A DNA stretch of 64,000 bases from Actinosynnema sp. ALI-1.44 (lineage in GTDB: Bacteria; Actinomycetota; Actinomycetes; Mycobacteriales; Pseudonocardiaceae). Each line of letters starts with the position of its first letter. Position 1 is the first letter of the stretch. Both the position numbers and the translations under genes were made by a program. The stretch spans positions 1 through 64,000 of the forward strand of contig NZ_MTQO01000034.1 of assembly GCF_001984155.1 (NCBI RefSeq). Reading direction: 5' to 3'. A model generated the notes under the pieces. The model was not told where the DNA came from, did not search any database, and saw only the letters and a list, made by a program, of their open reading frames with translations. Positions 1 through 8,260 of this stretch are shown piece by piece.

Positions 1-213
1 CTCGACGTGGCCGAACTCCTCCGCGCCGATGCCGAACACCATGTCGCGGTACTTGCCTGGGACGTGCATGTTCCACCCCTGGAACATGTACTGCATCGCA
101 ACGCTGATCTCACCGTACTGACCGCCGAGCACCTCCTGCAGCTTGCGGGCGTACACAGCGTCCGGCTGCTCCGGAGTCGCCCTGTACTGAAGTTCCTGAC
201 GATGAAAGAACAT
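1..213 (-). CDS. Manganese catalase, N-terminal part (cut by window edge)
   Basis: Only the first 71 residues lie in the window; the gene continues leftward. Non-haem manganese catalases use a di-manganese centre to dismutate hydrogen peroxide in the cytoplasm. The start MFFHRQELQY, the LQEVLGGQYGEISVAMQY stretch and the GAEEFGHVE motif are typical of the family. Counting from the chosen ATG, the first metal ligands fall at Glu35, Glu66 and His69, the positions I recall for the Lactobacillus plantarum enzyme. This supports both identity and start. A GGAG lies six bases before the ATG. The remaining ligands would be beyond the window. The spurious rightward frame over the same bases is its antisense shadow. 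Confidence 0.93.
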   Translation of the reverse strand, partial: MFFHRQELQYRATPEQPDAVYARKLQEVLGGQYGEISVAMQYMFQGWNMHVPGKYRDMVFGIGAEEFGHVE

Positions 214-291
214 GGACCACTCCACATCATGGGACGAATGCTGAAGCACTCGGCTTCCCGCGTCGAAGTCACCCAAACCTGAGAGCGCAGC

Positions 292-543
292 ATGAACTGC
301 GGTGTCAAGAAGTTCGTAACCCGGCCTGCGCCGGGTGTTCTCTGGCGTTTCGAGGGTCCGGGGCGGGGTAGCCGGACGCATGGACCACCAGATTGCCGAC
401 GTTCCCTGTTCTTCGTCGGCACCGCGACCACAGTGCTGCGGCTGGGTCCGTTCACGGTGCTCACCGATCCGAACTTCCTGCCCTGGGTGCTGGTGATCGG
501 CGTCGTCTACTCCGCTGTCAGAGCTGTTCGCCGTCGCCGCTGA
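292..543 (+). pseudogene. Truncated MBL-fold metal-dependent hydrolase remnant
   Basis: The frame encodes 83 residues. Residues around 39-63 (LFFVGTATTVLRLGPFTVLTDPNFL) match the very beginning of UlaG-like metallo-beta-lactamase-fold hydrolases, which are normally more than 200 residues long. Immediately after NFL the sequence switches to a hydrophobic stretch ending in five basic residues, which looks like the tail of an unrelated membrane protein. No HxHxDH metal-binding motif is present, so it cannot be an active hydrolase. I read it as two gene fragments joined by a deletion. Its end overlaps the convergent gene to the right by 26 bases. The 39 or so codons before the MBL fragment are unrecognisable. 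Confidence 0.55.
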
Positions 544-1252
544 TAGCTGGGCCCTCGTGACCCGATCCTCCGTAACCGCCCAGCAGACCACTGGGGGCAC
601 CCTGCCTCGAACCCGCGTACGCGCGCTTACGCAGCGACGAAAGCGCACGCGGTACGGGGACCATCGCGGAGTGGGCGTTCAGGATCGGGTCGAAACGGAT
701 CTTCCGGTGCGGCAGCCGTTCGGTGATCACCAGCCTTCCCCATGCCTGCCTGCGTCCTCGTGATCCGGCGAGCAGCAGGTCGACCGCGAATGGCAGTGCC
801 TCGGCCAGCTGCCCTGGCGGAATCGACTCCGGATGGGCAATCGCCGTGATCCACCGCAGGCCTTCGGCCGTCCTGAACGGCATGATGCTGCTGTAGGAAG
901 CACGGCGCGACCAGTCGCGGCGAGGCAGCGGCAGGCAGCGCGTCAGCCTGCCGGAACCGGCCGTCGAGAGCAGCAGGTCGACCGGCTTGCCCGGCCCCGA
1001 CGCGTCCGGAATCCGCACCGCGAGACCGAGCACGTCCGGCCAGCCGCCAGGTAGGCCCACCCCCTTGGACATCCGCACGGTGACTGTTTCGACCACGGCG
1101 CCGGGCTGCCCGGGCCAGCCGTCGGGCAATGTCAGCTCCGCGGCGAACACCAGACCAGCTGGGTGCACCGCCGAGGCGTGCCGTAACCGCGCGAGACCTT
1201 TGAAGAAGGCGACGACCAAGCCCTGCCCCGGCTCCATCCGTGGTGTGCGCAT
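518..1252 (-). CDS. Conserved hypothetical protein, possible distant catalase-like fold
   Basis: A 244-residue soluble protein of a type seen in many actinomycetes. The run MSKGVGLPGGWPDVLGLAVRI followed by PVDLLLST loosely resembles the strand around the catalase core (RFS..G..DxRGxA), so a catalase-like fold is a weak inference. The haem-ligand tyrosine and catalytic histidine of true catalases are not evident. The N-terminus has no signal peptide. The last 35 residues are Gly/Ser-rich and may be a frame extension. It converges on the decayed hydrolase fragment and is transcribed in the same direction as, and just downstream of, the flavoprotein gene (27-base gap), so the two may be cotranscribed. 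Function unknown. Confidence 0.6.
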   Translation of the reverse strand: MRTPRMEPGQGLVVAFFKGLARLRHASAVHPAGLVFAAELTLPDGWPGQPGAVVETVTVRMSKGVGLPGGWPDVLGLAVRIPDASGPGKPVDLLLSTAGSGRLTRCLPLPRRDWSRRASYSSIMPFRTAEGLRWITAIAHPESIPPGQLAEALPFAVDLLLAGSRGRRQAWGRLVITERLPHRKIRFDPILNAHSAMVPVPRALSSLRKRAYAGSRQGAPSGLLGGYGGSGHEGPAISGDGEQL

Positions 1253-1279
1253 AGCCTCGGCTACCCGGTATCGATGCGG

Positions 1280-2209
1280 TCAGTCCGCCGACAGCGTGTC
1301 GAGGAACAGATCCTGGTTGATCGTCGTGGCGGTGACAAAGCCCATCGCCGCTGCCGAGACCACGAAGGTCATCCCGGATGGGCTGGACTCCCGGCGAGCC
1401 ATGTCCCCCACCGCGTAGATGCCCGGCACACTGGTCTGCCCGGCGTCGTCCACGCGAACGCTGCCATCGTCCAGCATCACACAGCCCAACTGTGCGGGCA
1501 ACGCGCTCGCCTGACGAGTAGTGGCGTGCAGGAACATCCCCGCACACCGCAACGGCGGCCCCTCATGGAAGATCACCTGCTCCACACCGTTGTCCCGTCC
1601 TTCGACGCGGCGCACCACTTGTGACCGCACCGACACACCGCACCTGCGGAGCACGCCCTCATCACCCGTGTCCTCGATCCCGTTGGTGCAAAGAGTGACC
1701 TGCGAGCTCCACCTCGTCAGTTGCGCGGCGAACATCGCGTCGTCACCGCCGCCGGTAGCCAGCACCGCCAGCGGCTGATCGCGCATCTCCCAGGCGTGGC
1801 AGTACGGGCACCCCATCACGCCTCGACCCCAGCGCTCAGCCACACCGGGAACGTCCGGCAGATCCTCCCGCACACCGGTCGCGAGCACGACCCGGCGGAC
1901 AACCGCAGCGCGGCCGTCGTCCAGTTCGACCGCGAACCCGTGCTGTCTACTGACGACTGTCCGAACGCGCCCGTCACGCACCTCGACATCCGGGTACTCC
2001 CGCACCTGCTTCGAACCGGCCGACCGCAGCTCGTCGGGTGCCATCCCGTCACAGGCAAGCATGCCGTGCACGCCCGCCGCCGGGGAATTGCGTCCAGCGC
2101 CACCGTCGACCAGCAGTGTCGTACGGCGGGAACGGCCCAGAACCAGCGCGGTGCTCAACCCTCCCGGCCCGGCTCCGATGACCGCCACGTCGTACAGGTC
2201 CCGTGCCAT
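1280..2209 (-). CDS. FAD-dependent CPYC oxidoreductase (thioredoxin-reductase-like)
   Basis: A 309-residue flavoprotein of the NAD(P)/FAD-dependent pyridine nucleotide-disulphide oxidoreductase superfamily. The FAD-binding motif VIGAGPGG sits at residues 10-17, ATGVRED near 110, a redox CPYC pair at Cys134/Cys137, and a C-terminal GIYAVGDM motif that binds FAD. Length and layout match thioredoxin reductase-like proteins, but the motif is CPYC-HAWE rather than the CATC of TrxB and there is no linked thioredoxin, so the electron acceptor is unknown. The ATG at 2209 is preceded by AGGTGA; in-frame codons upstream show no coding character. A close paralogue with the CPYC at the same residue numbers lies at 18632-19573. 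It is divergent from the dehydrogenase at 2450. Confidence 0.85.
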   Translation of the reverse strand: MARDLYDVAVIGAGPGGLSTALVLGRSRRTTLLVDGGAGRNSPAAGVHGMLACDGMAPDELRSAGSKQVREYPDVEVRDGRVRTVVSRQHGFAVELDDGRAAVVRRVVLATGVREDLPDVPGVAERWGRGVMGCPYCHAWEMRDQPLAVLATGGGDDAMFAAQLTRWSSQVTLCTNGIEDTGDEGVLRRCGVSVRSQVVRRVEGRDNGVEQVIFHEGPPLRCAGMFLHATTRQASALPAQLGCVMLDDGSVRVDDAGQTSVPGIYAVGDMARRESSPSGMTFVVSAAAMGFVTATTINQDLFLDTLSAD

Positions 2210-2449
2210 GCGGATCACCTTTCTCGGCCACGCTCGGATGGCGGAAGTGACAGGGGTGGCCCGGCAGCGAATACCCCGCCTGGTCGACCCGAACCACGAG
2301 GAACGGATGTGGACGACGACCGGACTGGAGCGAGGCCCATGTTTGCCCGTCACGACGCCGGGAAGCCACTGGTCAGCGGGCGCCGTCCAGGACGAACCGA
2401 AGAAGGAATGCCGGGCAGAACCCTTTCGGAGAAGAAAGAAGGAGCGGTC

Positions 2450-3448
2450 TTGAGGGTACGGAACGCTGTTGTCGTCATCACGGGGGCGTCGAGTGGTGTC
2501 GGTCGGGCGACCGCGTTGCGGTTCGCCAGGAACGGCGCGGCGGTGGTGGTCGCCGCTCGCCGTGAGGATGCCCTGCGTGAACTGGTCCGGGAGTGTGAGC
2601 ACGCGGGCGCCCAGGCGTTCGCCGTGAGCGTCGACGTCACCGACGCGCACCAGGTGAACAACCTGGCACACCTCGCCGTCGAGCGCTTCGGACGGATCGA
2701 CGTGTGGGTGAACGCCGCCGCGGTCTCGGTGTTCTCGTCGTTCGAGGAGATCCCGCTGGACGACTTCCGCCGGGTGATGGACGTCAACGTGATGGGATAC
2801 GTGCACGGGGCCCGAGCGGCGCTGCGGTACATGCGAGACCAGGGGGCTGGTGTGCTGGTGAACGTGTCCTCGATCGTCGGCGTGGTGCCGCAGCCGTACA
2901 CATCACCGTATGGCATGTCGAAGGTCGCGGTCCGGGCGTTGAGCACCAGCCTGCGCCAGGAACTGCGGCTGGCCAAGGAACGCGGTGTGCGGGTCTGCAC
3001 GGTTCTGCCAGCCACCATCGACACCCCGTTCTTCGATCACGCGGCCAACTACACCGGGCGCCGGGTCAAGGCCATGCCTCCGGTGTACTCGCCCGAACGG
3101 GTTGCGAAGGCCGTCGTCAACCTGGTTCGCGTACCGCGACGTGAAATCGTGGTGGGTTCCATGGGACGTGGTCTCGTGTTGCAGGCGAAGTGGATGCCTG
3201 GCCTGACCGAGAAGATGATGGCGCTGCAGACGGAGCGAACTCATTTGTCACGAGACGAGTCGGCCTCTCCCACACACGGCAACTTGCATGAGCCCGCTTC
3301 AGGCACTGGTGGTGTGCAGGGCGGGTGGCACGGTCGGCGTCGCACAACCATTCGACGCGTCACGTCAGGAGCGCTCATGCTGACGGGCGCGGCTCTGGCA
3401 GTGGCTCGACGCAAGCGGTCCGGTCAGCGGGGTGGGCGCCGGGAATGA
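2450..3448 (+). CDS. Short-chain dehydrogenase/reductase with C-terminal extension
   Basis: A 332-residue classical SDR. The cofactor motif TGASSGVG is at residues 11-18, the NAA motif near residue 88, the SSIVG serine near 141 and the catalytic YxxxK pair at Tyr154/Lys158. Arginines soon after the first strand suggest NADP(H) preference. The enzyme would oxidise or reduce an unknown small hydroxy or keto substrate. Classical SDRs are about 250 residues; this one adds about 80 residues that are polar and then end in a hydrophobic Ala/Leu-rich stretch followed by RRKR, possibly a membrane tether. The start is TTG at 2450, with AAGGAG five bases upstream. An ATG at 2408 has its purine run too close and is less likely. 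Confidence 0.88.
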   Translation: MRVRNAVVVITGASSGVGRATALRFARNGAAVVVAARREDALRELVRECEHAGAQAFAVSVDVTDAHQVNNLAHLAVERFGRIDVWVNAAAVSVFSSFEEIPLDDFRRVMDVNVMGYVHGARAALRYMRDQGAGVLVNVSSIVGVVPQPYTSPYGMSKVAVRALSTSLRQELRLAKERGVRVCTVLPATIDTPFFDHAANYTGRRVKAMPPVYSPERVAKAVVNLVRVPRREIVVGSMGRGLVLQAKWMPGLTEKMMALQTERTHLSRDESASPTHGNLHEPASGTGGVQGGWHGRRRTTIRRVTSGALMLTGAALAVARRKRSGQRGGRRE

Positions 3449-3582
3449 CCCGTGCCGATCCGAAACTGCATGCCCGGCCAGCCCAGTTCGGTCTCCAACC
3501 AGGTCACGACATCGGCTTGGCGCGTCTACCCGTGAAGGTGACTGGTAAACATCCCCGAGGCTGATCGACGTCGGTACCGTGT

Positions 3583-5217
3583 TCACGAGTCCGGTACGAG
3601 CAAGTCCCGGTCCTCCACCGCCGCGAGGGACAGCGTCCTGTACCCCGCGTCGTCGAACAGCACGGTCAGCCGGTCCTGCTCGACCGACATCACGACTCCG
3701 TGCCCCCATTCCCGGTGGTGTACGGAGGCACCGGACGGGAAGTGGCTCGTGCCCGGATGTTGGTCTTCGGCGGTTCCGGCGTCACACGTGTCGCACGCGC
3801 CGCAGCGGTCTTGCTTGTGCTCGCCGAAGTACCCCAGCAGGTGCTGACGACGGCAGCCGGACGTCTCGGCGTACTGCCTCATCATCTCCAGCCTCGACCG
3901 GATCAGGCGCCGATGCGCGTCGAACACCTCCATCGCCTGGTCAACCGCCTGTTGAAACGGCAGACCGGACCGAAGACCCACCAGGTCGCCGGTGTCCGCC
4001 GTGGTGAGCGCTCCGGCCTGGTCGAGCAGGTTGATCGCTCTGGTCCGCTGGGCGGCAGGCGTCCCCGGCACGAGGTCCGCGACGGCTACCGGCCCGGTGT
4101 TGTCGTGCAGCGCACGCGCCACCCGCTGGACCGCGTGCTCCGGGCCCTTTCCGCCAGCGAGGAACTTCTGCAGGCCCAGGTCTTCCGGGCGGTAGTGCAA
4201 CACCACCGTGGCCGGTTCGTCGTCCCGCCCGGCTCGCCCGATCTGCTGGTAGTAGGTGTCCAACGAGTCGACGACGGAGGCGTGCAGGACGAACCGCACA
4301 TCCGGTTTGTCGATGCCCATGCCGAACGCCGACGTGGCCACCACGACGTCGATGTCCCCGGCCATGAACCGCCGATGGACGTCGTCACGGGCAGCGGATC
4401 CCATCCCGGCGTGGTACGCCGCCGCACGGACGCCGGTGTTCACGAGTTCATCGGCGTAGAACTCCGCGTCCTTGCGGCTGGCTGTGTAGAGCAATCCGGT
4501 TCTGCTCGCCGGATCGGACGTCAGCGCGCGTACGTCCGACAGGATCGCGTTGCGTTTGGTGGTGTCGTCGGTCCACCTCCGCACGGCCAGGTGCAGATTG
4601 GGCCGGTCGAAACTGGCCACCACCTCCCGGTGGTCACGCAGCCCGAGCCGGGACGCGATGTCCTCACGCACAGGAGGCGCGGCGGTGGCCGTCAACGCGA
4701 TCACCCGCGGATGGCCGAGCCGTTCGATCACCGGCGCCAGCCGGAGGTAGTCCGGCCGGAAGTCGTGGCCCCACGCCGAGACGCAATGCGCCTCGTCCAC
4801 GACGAACAGCGACACCCCGAGGTCCGCCAATCTGGTCCGCACGTCATCGCGGGCGAGTTGTTCCGGGGCGAGAAAGATGTACTCCGCGCCGCGTTCGGAC
4901 ACGGCCTCCCACGCCTGGTCCCGCTCGGCCTTGCGCTGCGTCGAGTTCACCGCGACCGCGGGCGGTGCTTCGCTGTCCCTGATGCCTTCGATCTGGTCGT
5001 GCTGCAACGCGATCAACGGCGACACCACCAGGGCCGGGCCGTCCAGCAACAAGGCAGGCACCTGGTAGATCGCCGACTTGCCCGACCCGGTGGGCAGCAC
5101 CGCCAGCACGTCGTGTCCGGCCATCACCGCCTCCATGGCCGCCAGCTGCTCATCACGCAGGCGCGACCAACCGAACTTCTCCGCTGCCAGACGCCGCAGT
5201 TGCTCAGCGTGCGTCAC
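3583..5217 (-). CDS. RecQ-family ATP-dependent DNA helicase
   Basis: A 544-residue superfamily-2 helicase that unwinds DNA 3' to 5' in recombination and repair. Walker A LPTGSGKS is at residues 41-48, followed by a DEAHCVSAWGHDFR box with the RecQ aromatic loop, then motif V/VI (GMGIDKPDVR, QQIGRAGRD). A four-cysteine zinc-binding segment (CRRQ...CGACDTC) lies near residue 470. It lacks an HRDC domain. Instead the last 55 residues look like the small beta-barrel found at the C-termini of some UvrD/PcrA-like proteins (HREWGHGVVMSVEQDRLTVLF). The start overlaps the stop of the upstream membrane-protein gene by four bases, implying translational coupling. It converges with the dehydrogenase across a 134-base gap. 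Confidence 0.93.
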   Translation of the reverse strand: MTHAEQLRRLAAEKFGWSRLRDEQLAAMEAVMAGHDVLAVLPTGSGKSAIYQVPALLLDGPALVVSPLIALQHDQIEGIRDSEAPPAVAVNSTQRKAERDQAWEAVSERGAEYIFLAPEQLARDDVRTRLADLGVSLFVVDEAHCVSAWGHDFRPDYLRLAPVIERLGHPRVIALTATAAPPVREDIASRLGLRDHREVVASFDRPNLHLAVRRWTDDTTKRNAILSDVRALTSDPASRTGLLYTASRKDAEFYADELVNTGVRAAAYHAGMGSAARDDVHRRFMAGDIDVVVATSAFGMGIDKPDVRFVLHASVVDSLDTYYQQIGRAGRDDEPATVVLHYRPEDLGLQKFLAGGKGPEHAVQRVARALHDNTGPVAVADLVPGTPAAQRTRAINLLDQAGALTTADTGDLVGLRSGLPFQQAVDQAMEVFDAHRRLIRSRLEMMRQYAETSGCRRQHLLGYFGEHKQDRCGACDTCDAGTAEDQHPGTSHFPSGASVHHREWGHGVVMSVEQDRLTVLFDDAGYRTLSLAAVEDRDLLVPDS

Positions 5218-5738
5218 CGATCAGTGCCCCGGCTGGGACCGACATCGGAATGACGGCCAGGCTGGAGCGAGGCGTGCCGTTGCCCAGGACCCGGGCCGGA
5301 CCTCGCGGCGAAAGCGTCAGCGACGACACCGGTCACGAACCCGTAGACCGCTTTGTGCAACAGGTCCACCGCCAGTTCTGCCCGGGGCCACGTGGGCGGT
5401 GGAGCGCCGACGCCAGTGGCGTTCTCCAGGATCTGGTCGTTGGTCAGCCGGACGACCGTGAACTTCGCCGAGGACCACGGCCCGCGCAGCCCCGCGTGAG
5501 CCATCACCGATCGCAACACACCGAGCACGATGCCTTGGCCGAAGTGCATCGCCCAGTTCACCCACACTGGCTGTTGTCCCGCACGTTCGGGCATGCCCGT
5601 CAGCTGCTGCAGCACCCGGGCCGGTACATGGGAGTCGGGCCGCCCGGTCAGCCGCTGTTCCAGCTTCTCTCCCAGCGTCATCACCGCGACCCCGGCCGCA
5701 CCCGATACCAAACCCTGCCACACCGCGCGTTTCATCAT
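5214..5738 (-). CDS. Conserved hypothetical membrane protein upstream of recQ-like gene
   Basis: A 174-residue protein of a poorly characterised actinobacterial type. A hydrophobic segment covers residues 7-22 (GLVSGAAGVAVMTL), a second lies around the phrase FGQGIVLGVLRSV, and a third covers KAVYGFVTGVVADA. A conserved-looking cytosolic or external loop reads GRPDSHVPARVLQQLTG. The C-terminal 25 residues are polar and could be unstructured. It overlaps the helicase gene by four bases, so both are probably made from one transcript, although no functional link is known. The ATG-ATG start has only a weak GCAGGGG purine run. I cannot assign a function. Confidence 0.7.
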   Translation of the reverse strand: MMKRAVWQGLVSGAAGVAVMTLGEKLEQRLTGRPDSHVPARVLQQLTGMPERAGQQPVWVNWAMHFGQGIVLGVLRSVMAHAGLRGPWSSAKFTVVRLTNDQILENATGVGAPPPTWPRAELAVDLLHKAVYGFVTGVVADAFAARSGPGPGQRHASLQPGRHSDVGPSRGTDR

Positions 5739-5913
5739 GCCCCTGCGGGTACCCGGAGGTGGCGCGCCTACCCGCGCCTTGACGAGGACAGGAGTGTTGC
5801 GGTCGCAGAGAAGGCGCTCGGGCCACCATGAACGCCGAGCAGCACCGGGGGAATCTCCCGATGGTGTACACCGGAAGATGTTTGAGCCCGGCCAAAACGG
5901 CTAAAGCGTGTTC

Positions 5914-6231
5914 ATGACCGGCTCCGACGACCTCAGCGCGTTTGTTCTGGCCCGTCTCGACGAGGACGAGGAACGGTTCAACGCCGACGAACTGCCCCAT
6001 CTCGACGACGCCGAACGGCACGGCCGTATCCGGATCATGTACGCCGACGACGGCGAGGGTCTGCTGGTGAGCGCGGACCCGGTGCAGGCGCGGGAAGAAC
6101 GCGCTCCGGTCCCGTTCCCGGAGAAAGTCGCCTTCCTCCGCGCCGAGGCCAAGGTCATGCGGGATCCGGACGTGTTGAAGCTGGTGGCATCCGTCTACAG
6201 TGCACATCCCGACTGGCCGAAGGTCCAGTGA
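5914..6231 (+). CDS. DUF6221-like small protein
   Basis: A 105-residue acidic protein. It begins with DLSAFVLARLDEDEERF and ends with VLKLVASVYSAHPDW, the two ends that characterise the actinobacterial DUF6221 family (xxFLxARLDEDE at the front, LAxxYxxHPDY at the back). Those proteins have no known function and are often encoded near phage-like or accessory genes. No catalytic motif, signal peptide or membrane segment is visible. The ATG at 5914 is preferred over a GTG two codons upstream; neither has a strong ribosome-binding site. It stands alone between leftward genes. Confidence 0.7.
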   Translation: MTGSDDLSAFVLARLDEDEERFNADELPHLDDAERHGRIRIMYADDGEGLLVSADPVQAREERAPVPFPEKVAFLRAEAKVMRDPDVLKLVASVYSAHPDWPKVQ

Positions 6232-6450
6232 CGCCAGGCATTCGGAACTGCCGCCACCTCAACGCGGACACCGCCGTGCGGCCACGAGCAGGCATTCGTC
6301 CTCCTCGGACTCCTGACTCCTGTCCGTCGACCATAGCTTCGGTAAGTCTCGGCCGACAGGTCACGTATCGGTGCCTCTCAAGCGGTATTGCTCTGCTAGT
6401 CCAAGTGGACACAGGTGTGCCGCCGCTCAGCTCGGGTGGAGCGTGAGGTG

Positions 6451-6576
6451 TCAGCGGTGCGGGCCGCGTGGTGGCCGGGGCGGGGTCATGGCCGCGCAGG
6501 TGATCACCAGGGCAGCGAGGATGAAGAGGGTGAGGACGAGGTCGGCCAGGGCGTTGAGCAGCAGATCGGTCAGCAT
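6451..6576 (-). CDS. 41-residue single-helix membrane peptide coupled to terC-like gene
   Basis: This small frame starts with ATG three bases after the stop codon of the TerC-like gene. Residues 4-29 form one strongly hydrophobic helix (LLLNALADLVLTLFILAALV), followed by a short Pro/Arg tail (TPPRPPRGPHR). The tight spacing suggests translational reinitiation from the upstream gene. I do not recognise a family. It may be a small accessory subunit of the TerC-like protein, or a fortuitous frame; the composition and position favour the former. A similar 41-residue hydrophobic frame follows the CorA gene nearby. Confidence 0.45.
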   Translation of the reverse strand: MLTDLLLNALADLVLTLFILAALVITCAAMTPPRPPRGPHR

Positions 6577-6579
6577 GGT

Positions 6580-7614
6580 TCAGTCCCGTCGTGCAGTGGC
6601 TGGCCCACCGCCCTGTGCACCGGTCAGGTTGGTGGCGCGGTGTCGTGCGCGCAGGCTGGTGAGGGTGACCGTGGCCAGGATGATGACGATGACGGCCAGG
6701 GAGACCGGGGTCGGGATCTGCGGTACCCCGGGCCAGATCTCGTGTGCCCAGTGCAGGACGAGCTTCACTCCGATGAACGCGAGGATGATCGCGAGGCCGT
6801 GGTTGAGGTGGGTGAGCTTGGCCAGCGCGGTGTGCAGCACGAAGTACAGGGCGCGCAGACCGAGCAGGGCGAACGCGTTGGTCGCGAACACGAGGTAGGG
6901 ATCCTTGGTGATGCCGTAGACCGCGGGCACCGAGTCGACTGCGAACACCACATCGGTCGCGAACACCGCCACCACCACGACCGCCAACGGAGTGAGCGCC
7001 CGCCGCCCCCGCTCCCGGACAGTCAGCCGCGCACCGTGGTAGTCGTCGGTGACCGGCAGCCACCTGCGCAGCAGCCGCACTGACCGCATCCGTGAGGTGT
7101 CCTGCACGGCATCGGCACCCGTCACCGCCTGGTGCAGGATCTTCACCGCCGACGCGAACAGGATCACACCGAACACGAGGAACGCCCATGTGCCGGCCGC
7201 CAGCATGGCGGCGCCAGCCGCGATGAACACCCCACGCAGCACCAGAGCGCCGACGATGCCGTAGAGCAGCACACGTTGCTGCACATCCGAGGGGACCGCG
7301 AACGCGGCCAGCAACAGCATGAACACGAACAGGTTGTCCACCGACAGGGACTTCTCCACCACGAACCCGGTCAGGAACTCCATCCCCTGAGCGCCACCGA
7401 AGGCGGCCCACAGCCAGAGCCCGAACAGAACCGGTAGCGTCAGGTAGAACGTCGACCAGCCCACGGCCTCCCGCATCGACACCTCGTGCGGGCGACGCGT
7501 CACCACGAAGTCAGCGACCAGCAGTCCCAATAGGACAGCGATGCTGACGAACCACAACCCTGGGGAGCCGACCGATTCCGTCGACGCGGCCAGCACAACC
7601 GACGAGTCAGGCAA
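6580..7614 (-). CDS. TerC-family integral membrane protein
   Basis: A 344-residue polytopic protein with about eight or nine transmembrane helices. Diagnostic TerC features are the acidic residues within membrane segments, in VEKSLSVDNLFVF and in ATDVVFAVDSVPAVYGIT. Members of the family (Alx, YkoY/YceF types) export Mn2+ or are linked to tellurite resistance and metal loading of exoenzymes; the actual substrate here is inferred. The start TTG at 7614 is chosen because GAGGAGG lies five bases upstream and the following residues lead directly into the first helix. Extending to 7683 adds poorly coding sequence. A tiny membrane ORF follows three bases after the stop. Confidence 0.88.
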   Translation of the reverse strand: MPDSSVVLAASTESVGSPGLWFVSIAVLLGLLVADFVVTRRPHEVSMREAVGWSTFYLTLPVLFGLWLWAAFGGAQGMEFLTGFVVEKSLSVDNLFVFMLLLAAFAVPSDVQQRVLLYGIVGALVLRGVFIAAGAAMLAAGTWAFLVFGVILFASAVKILHQAVTGADAVQDTSRMRSVRLLRRWLPVTDDYHGARLTVRERGRRALTPLAVVVVAVFATDVVFAVDSVPAVYGITKDPYLVFATNAFALLGLRALYFVLHTALAKLTHLNHGLAIILAFIGVKLVLHWAHEIWPGVPQIPTPVSLAVIVIILATVTLTSLRARHRATNLTGAQGGGPATARRD

Positions 7615-7825
7615 CGGGACCTCCTCGAACCGAGGTGAACATCCAGCGCGTTCACCGGCGCGTTCGAGGTCTCCTTCACCCACCAGGGGCGGCCTGCCGA
7701 GGACATCATCGGGATGTCCGTCCTGACCGGCGAGGCCCTACCGGAAGTACTCCCCTCGCCCTCAGTATCACCACGCCACCCCCAAAAGTAAATCGCTGGT
7801 AAAGGACTATTAAAGTTTCACCCAG

Positions 7826-8113
7826 GTGAGTGATGGCGATGGGCGGCTCATCGAGCAGCTCCGGACCCAGCTCGCGAAGCAGATCCAGGACCGCTCGCTC
7901 GCCGTCGGCACGAGACTGCCGACGGCTCGCCAGTGCCGTGGCACAGGCCAAGGCCGCGGCGGGAGACAAGAACGTGGCCGTCGCCGGTGGCGGAACGCTG
8001 GTGCGCCGGGTGATCGCGGCGGGCCTGCTGGACGAGTTGGAACTGCACATCGTTCGGCACCGGTATGCGGCTGCTGGAACCCCGGTCACGGCTTGCCGCA
8101 GCACGAGCGTTGA
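7826..8113 (+). pseudogene. Scar of a GntR-like regulator and a RibD_C/DHFR-like protein
   Basis: Two overlapping rightward frames carry recognisable fragments. In one (about 7850-7935) the stretch LIEQLRTQLAKQIQDRSLAV then GTRLPTARQ matches the first helix and wing of GntR-family repressors. In the other (about 7935-8090) AVAQAKAAAGDKNVAVAGGG followed by GLLDELELHIV matches the C-terminal half of the dihydrofolate-reductase-like RibD_C family, whose gene normally encodes about 190 residues. Neither piece has a complete domain and the frame changes between them. I read the stretch as fused remnants of two deleted genes. The rest of 7615-8134, including an AT-rich patch at 7781-7820, holds no other supported gene. 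Confidence 0.4.
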
Positions 8114-8134
8114 CACAACGAGGGACCCACCGAG

Positions 8135-8260
8135 TCAGGGCGCGCCGCCTTCTCCGGGCGCACCGCCCATGCCGAGTGCGATCTGCACGGTGATCAGGGT
8201 GAGCCAGCCGAGCAGGAACAACACGACCCAGAACATCGGTTTGCGCAGCACTACAGCCAC
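8135..8260 (-). CDS. 41-residue membrane peptide overlapping the corA end
   Basis: A GTG at 8260 lies inside the last codons of the CorA gene and opens a 41-codon frame. It encodes VAVVLRKPMFWVVLFLLGWL, then a second half of the hydrophobic helix and a Gly/Ala/Pro tail. A single membrane span covers about residues 9-30. Overlap with the upstream stop suggests translational coupling. The sequence resembles short one-helix actinobacterial membrane proteins, but I cannot name a family. It could modulate the transporter or be unrelated. The start codon is uncertain because the frame remains open further upstream inside corA. Confidence 0.4.
   Translation of the reverse strand: MAVVLRKPMFWVVLFLLGWLTLITVQIALGMGGAPGEGGAP

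Noticed and set aside
3700-5253. Rightward open frame of 517 codons opposite the recQ-like gene
   Set aside because: Shadow of the helicase; the sense strand carries all helicase motifs.
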